From assembly GCF_013373365.1 (NCBI RefSeq), contig NZ_CP035925.1, forward strand, positions 1,240,001 to 1,304,000: DNA of 64,000 nt, written 5' to 3'. Positions 57,957 to 64,000 of this stretch are shown one piece after another. Each line of letters begins with the position of its first letter. Position 1 is the stretch's first letter. Below the pieces are notes generated by a model. The model was not told where the DNA came from and searched no databases. It saw only the letters and a program-made list of their open reading frames with translations. Source of the stretch: Lentibacillus sp. CBA3610. GTDB taxonomy: Bacteria; Bacillota; Bacilli; Bacillales; Amphibacillaceae. The position numbers and the translations under genes were made by a program.

Positions 57957-58182
57957 ATAAAAATAGAGACTCCCCATTATCAGGGAAATCTCTGTCCTTA
58001 AACCAGAAAGTTGCACACTTTTGAAATCGCCTTCATCTGCAAAAGTGCTTGCTTCGTGGGTGGTTTACGTATGTAAACACTCTCCAGAGCTGCGTCCTAC
58101 AAGAGTCTTTTTGCCTGAGAGATTCACAAATTGCTTGCTCCTTCGGCGTTACTGCGCACGCTTGCAGTAAGCTCTCCCCTTG
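57957..58182 (-). promoter_or_regulatory. Tandem glycine riboswitch with terminator platform
   Basis: The leader of gcvT reads, on the minus strand, GGGGAGAGCTTACTGC, CGCCGAAGGAGCAAGC, AATCTCTCAGGCAAAAAGAC (aptamer 1, 58080-58182). A second, more diverged aptamer (57986-58079) has CACCCACGAAGCAAGC, CTTTCTGG, TTAAGGACAGAG. A stem AGAGATTTCCC/GGGGAGTCTCT followed by TATTTTTA (57993-57957) shares its 5' arm with the aptamer 2 end, so glycine binding should favour read-through. Aptamer 2 differs from the usual CACCGAAGGGGCAA, which may be a true change or another sequence error. Confidence 0.9.
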
Positions 58183-58312
58183 TAATCATTCGCATTATGA
58201 TATTCATTGTTTTGGTTATACTATGTATGAACTATCTATGTTACTTGCATTATATCACATGAACAATGCTAAAAGTAGAGATAATCATTACTTTGTTAAA
58301 AAGGAGTATTCA

Positions 58313-59968
58313 ATGAATCATATGGATATTCAGCAGGATTCCGTATTTATTGATGGATTTGAAGAAAGACTGCAAACAGAAGGTCCCTTTTCTTCCTGGG
58401 ATCTGTTTCAGATGAATTATCAGGCTGCCCTGACAACGATGACAGCATCATTCGAAGGGTTAAAGGCGCTGGATTACCTGCCGCAAATGGATTTTATGGA
58501 GCACCAATTAACAAGTGCCACACAAGTCATTGAAGAGATGAACGGTCGTGCTATTTTGGCTGATGAGGTAGGACTTGGCAAAACAATTGAAGCTGGTCTG
58601 ATATTAAAAGAATACATGATCAGAGGGTTAGTCAAAAAAGCATTGATTATTGTCCCGGCTTCGTTAGTCAACCAATGGGCGCAGGAATTGAATGAAAAAT
58701 TTTATATCCCGGCCGTTACATTCCGAAAAAGTTATCCGTGGGACCAGTATGACGTGATTATCACATCGATTGACACGGCAAAACGTTCACCGCATCGTGA
58801 ACAGATTCTTGAACAGGACTATGACTTCCTGTTAGTTGATGAAGCCCATAAACTGAAAAACCATAAAACAAAAAACTTTGCGTTTGTGCAGTCTTTGAAG
58901 AAAAAATATTGTTTGCTGCTGACGGCAACACCCGTCCAAAATCGGTTAGTCGAAATATTTAACCTGGTTTCCATTTTAAAACCGGGTCATCTTGGCGACT
59001 ATGATTCTTTTTTAAAGACATATGGGAAAAACCGCAAAAACCTGAAGCAGGACGCCTATTTGAAACAGCTGGTTCAAAAGGTCATGATACGCAACACACG
59101 GCAAAACACAAAATTTGATGCGATTAAACGTCATATTGAAACGATCTGGGTTGACTTCAGCAACGAAGAGAGACAGGTTTATTCTCAATTGGAAAATGCA
59201 ACTGACGTCTTCAGTGCCTTTTCGAAAATCACATTTCTCAGAGAGCTCTGTTCATCACGTGAAGCATGTTATTTGTCACTGAATAAAATGATCGATCAAT
59301 CAAACGAAAATAGCATTAAACCGATAACTGAAGAAATTGAACAGCTCCGCCACCATGTAAAGGCGGAAAAAGTCGTTGAGTTAATTAAGCAGGCCGGCGA
59401 TGAAAAAGTGATTATATTTACCGAATACCGGGCAACCCAGGTTTATTTGCAATGGTATTTAAAGGAAAGCGGTATTATGTCAGTTCCTTATCGGGGCGGA
59501 TTTAATAAAGGGAAAAAAGATTGGATGAAGCAACTGTTCGAAAACCATGCCCAGGTACTGATTGCAACTGAAGCAGGCGGTGAGGGAATCAACCTGCAGT
59601 TTTGCAACCATTTGATTAACTATGATCTGCCGTGGAATCCAATGCGTCTCGAACAGCGCATCGGCAGAATTCACAGGTATGGTCAGCAGCATGATGTGCA
59701 TATTTACAATATTGCCATTCGCGGGACAATAGAAGAGCATATCATGACACTTTTGTATGAGAAAATCAACTTGTTCGAACAAATCATTGGCCATTTGGAC
59801 GATATTCTCGATGAACTTAACATTAATGATATGGAATCTGAAATCCAGTCGATATTTTCCGAGTCGGCATCAACCGGTGAAGCCAAAATAAAATTGGATA
59901 ACCTGTCTTCTGTTATCAACCTGACACATCAACAAGCCGATCAGGAGGAAGAGTCTTATGGCAATTAA
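58313..59968 (+). CDS. yqhH: SNF2-family DEAD/DEAH-box helicase YqhH
   Basis: A 551-residue SNF2-type ATPase. The start is the ATG at 58313 behind AAGGAG; the longer reading from 58049 runs through the riboswitch. Motif I is DEVGLGKTIEAG, motif II is VDEAHKLKN, motif III is LLLTATPVQN, motif V is ATEAGGEGINLQFCNHLINYDLPWNP and motif VI is EQRIGRIHRYGQ. It is a DNA or RNA translocase of unknown duty; the RapA-like pattern suggests interaction with transcription complexes. It overlaps yqhG by 11 bases. Confidence 0.93.
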   Translation: MNHMDIQQDSVFIDGFEERLQTEGPFSSWDLFQMNYQAALTTMTASFEGLKALDYLPQMDFMEHQLTSATQVIEEMNGRAILADEVGLGKTIEAGLILKEYMIRGLVKKALIIVPASLVNQWAQELNEKFYIPAVTFRKSYPWDQYDVIITSIDTAKRSPHREQILEQDYDFLLVDEAHKLKNHKTKNFAFVQSLKKKYCLLLTATPVQNRLVEIFNLVSILKPGHLGDYDSFLKTYGKNRKNLKQDAYLKQLVQKVMIRNTRQNTKFDAIKRHIETIWVDFSNEERQVYSQLENATDVFSAFSKITFLRELCSSREACYLSLNKMIDQSNENSIKPITEEIEQLRHHVKAEKVVELIKQAGDEKVIIFTEYRATQVYLQWYLKESGIMSVPYRGGFNKGKKDWMKQLFENHAQVLIATEAGGEGINLQFCNHLINYDLPWNPMRLEQRIGRIHRYGQQHDVHIYNIAIRGTIEEHIMTLLYEKINLFEQIIGHLDDILDELNINDMESEIQSIFSESASTGEAKIKLDNLSSVINLTHQQADQEEESYGN

Positions 59969-60737
59969 TGATCTGCACAATTTTATACAAGATTATTTCA
60001 CATCGCACCATTGTGATGTATTGTACAACCATGACGGCATGATCACAGTACAGCTGACAGAGGACATGGACCGGGCCCTTATGAACCGCCCTTTTTATTG
60101 GCACTATATTAAAAAAATGGGCCACCCGGGAGATCCAAAACAGCTGACTTTAATTACAAATCCGGAGAAGCGGGATGGCAATCATGAATGGATTCATTAT
60201 GGCAGTCCCAGGCTCCATCAGATTATCAATCATTTACACGAGCATGAAAAATACACGAAACTATTTGAGCGCCTTGATACGAATAAGAAGCAGGCTTTAT
60301 ACCCATGGTTAGTCACCAATATCAAAATCAGCTATCAGGGAAAACAAAAAAAGGATGAAATGGTTTCAATCGGCCTTCATCTCGTGAATGGCGTCATGAA
60401 ATTAAAGATGATGGAAGAGCTGCAGACCAAGACGATGCAGAACACGATTTCCGATTATTGTTATACCATTTCACCCATGATAAAACTTCACAGCGGTTTT
60501 AAACGAATCGAAAAGGTGCTTGAAAGTTACGTCCACGACCAGGACCATGACTGGGCAGAAGAATCACAAAAAACAATGGATGAAGAAATCGATTTACTCC
60601 GCCATTTTTATAAAGAAGAAACTGAGGAACAAGCAATGAAAAAAGAAATCAACGAAATTAAAAAGCGCTATTCACCATACATTAAATTTGAAGTCGTTAA
60701 TGGCGGCATTTTTTACTTAGCAGACAATACGATTTAG
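59958..60737 (+). CDS. yqhG: YqhG family protein
   Basis: A 259-residue protein with no membrane segments. Conserved-looking pieces are LTEDMDRALMNRPFYWHYI, the GDPKQLTLITNP loop, and a charged helical C-terminus (EEETEEQAMKKEINEIKKRYSPYIKFEV). It is YqhG by length and coupling to yqhH. No function is known; it may be a partner of the YqhH helicase because their genes overlap. Confidence 0.88.
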   Translation: MAINDLHNFIQDYFTSHHCDVLYNHDGMITVQLTEDMDRALMNRPFYWHYIKKMGHPGDPKQLTLITNPEKRDGNHEWIHYGSPRLHQIINHLHEHEKYTKLFERLDTNKKQALYPWLVTNIKISYQGKQKKDEMVSIGLHLVNGVMKLKMMEELQTKTMQNTISDYCYTISPMIKLHSGFKRIEKVLESYVHDQDHDWAEESQKTMDEEIDLLRHFYKEETEEQAMKKEINEIKKRYSPYIKFEVVNGGIFYLADNTI

Positions 60738-60755
60738 GAAACAGGCTCCTTATAA

Positions 60756-60797
60756 AAACCCGGCACGCGCTAAAAGATATAAGCGCGTGCCGGGTTT
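60756..60797. terminator. Bidirectional terminator between yqhG and yqzE
   Basis: AAACCCGGCACGCGCT and AGCGCGTGCCGGGTTT form a perfect 16-base stem, with A and T tracts on both sides, between convergent genes. Confidence 0.93.
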
Positions 60798-60811
60798 GTT
60801 TTTCCAGTGAG

Positions 60812-60991
60812 TCAGTTGGTATTCTTTCTTGATACTTTAAAAGCGAAGGGCAATACCCCAAGCCATCTGTTGGAATAGAGCGGTGGCTCCTGTTTATTTT
60901 TTAGCCGCTGTTTCCGTTTTTCCTCAGCCGGCGTGTCCAAGTAAGCGGTAATCTGTTGCGTCAGATATTTGACATAATCATCAAAAGACAT
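60812..60991 (-). CDS. yqzE: YqzE family small protein
   Basis: A 59-residue protein, MSFDDYVKYLTQQITAYLDTP, then EEKRKQRLKN and a C-terminal WLGVLPFAFKV. This is the YqzE pattern, and yqzE lies near comG in Bacillus. The start at 60991 has AGGTGAT upstream; the longer reading from 61000 starts with GTG. The function is unknown. Confidence 0.82.
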   Translation of the reverse strand: MSFDDYVKYLTQQITAYLDTPAEEKRKQRLKNKQEPPLYSNRWLGVLPFAFKVSRKNTN

Positions 60992-61104
60992 AAGCATCAC
61001 CTATCCGGTTAAATTTGTATGCTATTATGTCCTGTCTAAAGAAAAATTATACAGACCCCGCAGCTGAATTTCCACGTCTCTTTCCTGAAACGGGATGACC
61101 ACAG

Positions 61105-61611
61105 TTACATGCTGGATAAAGATTTAAGGATTTCGGCCGCAATGTCTTGTGGCGATTTTCCGTCTGTTTCCATTGTGATATCCGCTAATTCACCATACCG
61201 TTCATTCCGGGCCTGGAACAATTGAAATTTCTCTGACCTGTCTTTTCCCCATAACGGTCTTTTAGAGTCGGTTCCTAAACGGTGCTCAATTTCAGCAAAT
61301 GATGCATTAAGGTGTATAATCCGGCCATTATTTTTCATAAATAAAGTGTTTTCCTCTCGCTCGACAATCCCGCCGCCAGTCGAAACAATATAATCTGATT
61401 CAGGAATTTGGGTAAGCATATCTGTTTCATAATTACGAAACTGTTTTTCACCCTCCCGCTGAAATATAGACGCTATTTCGCCATACTTTTCAACGACCAT
61501 TTGATCTGTATCCAAATGCGAAACACCCAATTGTTGATGCAACAGCTTGCCAACCGTACTTTTTCCACTTCCCATAAACCCGATTAAATAAAGTGTTTTC
61601 ACCCTTTTCAA
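61105..61611 (-). CDS. aroK: Shikimate kinase
   Basis: A 168-residue NMP-kinase-like enzyme. Walker A is GFMGSGKSTVG (residues 12-22); DTD in HLDTDQM binds shikimate, STGGGIV and RPLW match the shikimate kinase and lid motifs. It phosphorylates shikimate in aromatic amino acid synthesis. It is divergent from comGA with 95 bases between. Confidence 0.95.
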   Translation of the reverse strand: MKRVKTLYLIGFMGSGKSTVGKLLHQQLGVSHLDTDQMVVEKYGEIASIFQREGEKQFRNYETDMLTQIPESDYIVSTGGGIVEREENTLFMKNNGRIIHLNASFAEIEHRLGTDSKRPLWGKDRSEKFQLFQARNERYGELADITMETDGKSPQDIAAEILKSLSSM

Positions 61612-61706
61612 CCTGCCTTTAAAAAATTTTTAAAAATAATTTCAAAAAAAAGAAGGAGTTTTACAAAACATGTCGAATATAGTCTAATAAAGGAGGTGAC
61701 AAATGA

Positions 61707-62723
61707 TTGGACACAGCATCCAGACTCTCAGATAAACTGCTGCAATCTGCTGTCAATGTCAATGCTTCGGATATTCACTTCTACCCTTTCTCCGATAAAG
61801 TTAACATTTACTTCCGTGTATTTGGAAAAAGAATCCTTCATCAGACAATCCCTTTAAACCAATACCAGTTATTACTGACGTATTACAAGTTTACATCAGG
61901 AATGGATATAGGTGAAGTCCGTAAACCACAAAACGGCACCATCATTCATGAGAAGCTGAACCATTATTATTATTTGCGTTTATCCACGCTTCCGGTAAAC
62001 CACATCGAAAGCCTGGCAATCCGTCTCCTCCCGCAGGAAAACAGTCTCACCCTTGATAGACTATTTCTTTTTCCCAGTCAATTACAAAAACTGAAAGAAT
62101 GGATTACCAATCAGAGCGGCATCATTCTGCTCACAGGTCCAACCGGCAGCGGGAAGACAACAACTTTATACGCATTACTGCAATCAATTTTGGCTGAAAA
62201 GTCATACCAGACAATCACACTGGAAGATCCAATTGAAAAAGAGATTAACGACATATTGCAGGTACAGGTGAATGAAAAAGCAGGAATGACGTATCAAACC
62301 GGACTTAAAGCTGCTCTCCGGCATGACCCGGACATCATTATGATTGGCGAGATCAGGGATCGATTCACGGCCGAGTTTGCATTTGACGCGTCATTGACCG
62401 GACATCTGGTGTTAAGCACGTTACATGCTAAAAACGCAGCAGGCACGGTTCACCGTTTAATTGAGATGGGTATGAAAGAAACAGACCTGAAGCAATCATT
62501 AATTGCTGTTGCAGCATTGCAATTAATCCCCGTCGAAATCAACCGCCATGTAACAAGACGCGCTGCCATTATGGAGCTGTTGGATGGCAAGCTGCTGGAA
62601 ACTATCATTAATGGAGGAAATATGCCATCAACAACACATTTTCACACATTCCATCATTTACGAAAGAAGGCTTTTGCATATGGCTTTATCACAGAAGAAA
62701 CGTTTTTGGCAGCCGGTAAGTAA
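61707..62723 (+). CDS. comGA: Competence pseudopilus ATPase ComGA
   Basis: A 338-residue GspE/PilT-type ATPase. It begins with TTG, seven bases after AGGAGGTGA (an ATG four bases upstream is out of frame). Walker A is LTGPTGSGKTTTLYALL, the Asp box is TLEDPIE, Walker B is IMIGEIRDRFTAEFA, and the His box is GHLVLSTLHAKNA. It powers assembly of the DNA-uptake pseudopilus. The A/T-rich upstream region has no clear pair of ComK boxes. It overlaps comGB by 44 bases. Confidence 0.94.
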   Translation: MDTASRLSDKLLQSAVNVNASDIHFYPFSDKVNIYFRVFGKRILHQTIPLNQYQLLLTYYKFTSGMDIGEVRKPQNGTIIHEKLNHYYYLRLSTLPVNHIESLAIRLLPQENSLTLDRLFLFPSQLQKLKEWITNQSGIILLTGPTGSGKTTTLYALLQSILAEKSYQTITLEDPIEKEINDILQVQVNEKAGMTYQTGLKAALRHDPDIIMIGEIRDRFTAEFAFDASLTGHLVLSTLHAKNAAGTVHRLIEMGMKETDLKQSLIAVAALQLIPVEINRHVTRRAAIMELLDGKLLETIINGGNMPSTTHFHTFHHLRKKAFAYGFITEETFLAAGK

Positions 62724-63735
62724 TGCCCCTAAAAAAGAGCTGCAGTTACGTTTTCTACGCCGTCTGTCACGATTACTGAACAATGGCTATCCGATTATTC
62801 AGGCACTCGAAATAATCCAGTGGGACAGCCAATTGAAGTCGATCTCCTCCTCTGTCATGCTGTCCCTGAAATCCGGCAAACACTTCGATGAAGCGCTGGA
62901 AGCTATTCATTTCAAGCAGTCCATTACAGCTTATTTATATTTTGTCCGCAGTAATGGCGATCTCAATACCAGTATTGAAAAATGCATTAGCATGTTTGAA
63001 CAGCGTCTGCTTTATATGAAAAAATTCCAGGAAACCATACGCTATCCACTCATATTACTGCTTATCTTTGCGGTTCTTTTATATTTTGTTAAACAGTCGG
63101 TTCTTCCATCATTTGTCGACCTGTTTCAGAACAGTGCCGAGACAGCTTCTGCTGTGATGTTGACAATGGCATTCATTGATATCGCAGGCCGGTTTATTAT
63201 GATTGCAAGTCTCATTCTTGGGATTGGGTTTCTTATATGGCGATTTCAGCAACGAAAGATAAGTATTGATAAACGCATCAAATTTTATAGCTTAATCCCG
63301 ATTTACCGGCATTACAAAACGATGGAAATATCATTCCTATTTGCTGCCCACCTCAGTTCCTTATTGACAACCGGACTTTCCATAAAAGAAATTTTAGTGA
63401 ATATGGCTAGGCAGAAAAAACAACCCATTCTTGCTTACTATGCTTCGTTGCTTACTTCCGAATTATCCAAAGGGATTTATGTGACAAACTTACTGGCTAA
63501 TCTGCCGCTTATCGATAAACAGATCTCTGTCATATTTCAAAAGAATTCAGATACAGAAGCATTAGAAAAAGACTTATCCGTTTACGCGGAATTTCAGACA
63601 GAAGAAATGCACCGAAAAGTCATGAAAATCATCACATATATCCAGCCAATTTTCTTTTTGATATTGGCAAGTCTGATCATTTTTATCTACATGGCACTCA
63701 TGTGGCCAATGTTCCAGTTAATCAATACAATCTAA
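62680..63735 (+). CDS. comGB: Competence pseudopilus membrane protein ComGB
   Basis: A 351-residue GspF-type platform protein with a start at MALSQKKRFWQ (62680), inside the end of comGA. Membrane segments are about residues 131-150, 175-200 and 325-350; the repeat of the GspF fold is visible from LRRLSRLLNNGYPIIQALE and again from FLFAAHLSSLLTTGLSIKEIL. It anchors pseudopilus assembly in the membrane. Confidence 0.93.
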   Translation: MALSQKKRFWQPVSNAPKKELQLRFLRRLSRLLNNGYPIIQALEIIQWDSQLKSISSSVMLSLKSGKHFDEALEAIHFKQSITAYLYFVRSNGDLNTSIEKCISMFEQRLLYMKKFQETIRYPLILLLIFAVLLYFVKQSVLPSFVDLFQNSAETASAVMLTMAFIDIAGRFIMIASLILGIGFLIWRFQQRKISIDKRIKFYSLIPIYRHYKTMEISFLFAAHLSSLLTTGLSIKEILVNMARQKKQPILAYYASLLTSELSKGIYVTNLLANLPLIDKQISVIFQKNSDTEALEKDLSVYAEFQTEEMHRKVMKIITYIQPIFFLILASLIIFIYMALMWPMFQLINTI

Positions 63736-63752
63736 AAAAGGAGATGCAATCA

Positions 63753-63812
63753 ATGTTCAACAATCAACGTGGTTTTACTTTAATCGAGATAAATATGGGT
63801 GATTACCCATGA
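63753..63812 (+). pseudogene. comGC: comGC, interrupted after about 12 codons
   Basis: The start MFNNQRGFTLIE follows AAAAGGAGA and is the prepilin signal of the major pseudopilin (cleavage before the F of GFTLIE). The expected hydrophobic segment (MMIVLLII-type) is absent: the frame runs INMGDYP and stops at 63812. Homology ends at GAGAT near 63790. Either an inserted element or an assembly junction breaks the gene. Confidence 0.8.
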
Positions 63813-64000
63813 TATAAAGACCAGCTTTCCCCGGTCTCATCACTATATATTTTTAATTTTTTAAGGAATAGCATAGCAGTATAAAATAAAGTCAGTTAGA
63901 TATGATAAGCGACATGAATAACCAAATGCCTTTGTAACTTCTAACAAATAATTCAATTATTATTATGTGACAATGAAGAAGAGAATATATCTTGAGATCA
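63790..64000. other. Non-ComGC DNA inside comGC, possible mobile element end
   Basis: AT-rich DNA with no ORF. It begins with the hairpin ATGGGT-GATT-ACCCAT (63795-63810), then GACC-AGCTTTCCCC-GGTC (63822-63839). Terminal hairpins would suit an element end of the IS200/IS605 kind or another insertion, but no transposase lies inside the window and no family can be assigned. Confidence 0.4.

Noticed and set aside
58049-58312. N-terminal extension of YqhH
   Set aside because: It runs through the glycine riboswitch on the other strand; a good ribosome site and family start are at 58313.
61620-61700. ComK boxes upstream of comGA
   Set aside because: The region is rich in A and T runs, but no convincing pair of AAAA-N5-TTTT boxes with correct spacing was found.
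1-64000. CRISPR array, tRNA or rRNA genes, complete prophage
   Set aside because: No spacer-repeat array, tRNA clover-leaf or rRNA sequence was noticed, and no integrase or phage structural genes are present.

Overview
The window is chromosomal DNA from an endospore-forming, probably halophilic or alkaliphilic member of the Bacillaceae (Lentibacillus/Virgibacillus/Oceanobacillus-like). Evidence: Bacillus-type gene order (bkd cluster, spo0A-spoIVB-recN-ahrC, xseA-folD-nusB, accBC, spoIIIA, efp, gcv, comG), strong Shine-Dalgarno sequences, moderate GC, and an OLE RNA/oapA locus, which is known from extremophilic Gram-positives. I infer the genus only loosely. Nearly all genes lie on the minus strand.

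Layout. 1-3513: MoxR-ATPase operon (MoxR cut by the window edge). 3.6-11.4 kb: yqjE, yqjD-like carboxyltransferase, a fused B12-domain/epimerase and methylmalonyl-CoA mutase (propionyl-CoA metabolism), divergent from a 37-codon prli42-like gene; then yqjA and brxB. 11.4-21.5 kb: complete bkd operon for branched-chain acyl-CoA formation behind a sigma-54 type promoter, with bkdR, its activator, upstream. 21.8-23.5 kb: yqzF and aspartokinase on the plus strand. 24-30.2 kb: spo0A (with sigma-H promoter and 0A boxes), spoIVB, recN, ahrC, tlyA, oapA. 30.3-30.87 kb: OLE RNA. 30.9-37.6 kb: ispA, xseB, xseA, folD, nusB, asp23-like yqhY, accC, accB. 38.1-43.3 kb: complete spoIIIAA-AH operon. 43.5-48.9 kb: efp, yqhT, aroQ, yqhR, yqhP, yqhO, mntR. 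49.4-53.2 kb: B12-dependent ribonucleotide reductase nrdJ, split inside its active-site NPCGE motif by a group I-like intron that carries a frameshifted homing endonuclease. 53.6-60.7 kb: yqhL, glycine cleavage genes behind a tandem glycine riboswitch, yqhH, yqhG. 60.8-64 kb: yqzE, aroK, comGA, comGB and a comGC broken after about 12 codons.

Three dispersed intergenic repeat families occur. R1 is a 175-530 bp imperfect palindrome with terminal inverted repeats, in six copies at operon boundaries. R2 is about 90 bp with a terminal hairpin, in three copies. R3 is about 260 bp with several hairpins, in one full copy and one remnant.

Two themes connect the genes. Adenosylcobalamin is needed by both the mutase and NrdJ. 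Acyl-CoA, lipid and isoprenoid supply (bkd, acc, ispA) sits beside the sporulation control genes. Short patches (49.4-50.1, 55.1-55.2, 55.5-56.8 and 57.66-57.70 kb) carry clusters of single-base indels in otherwise conserved genes. They look more like low-quality sequence than true gene decay, so the gcv and nrdJ products are probably intact in the organism.
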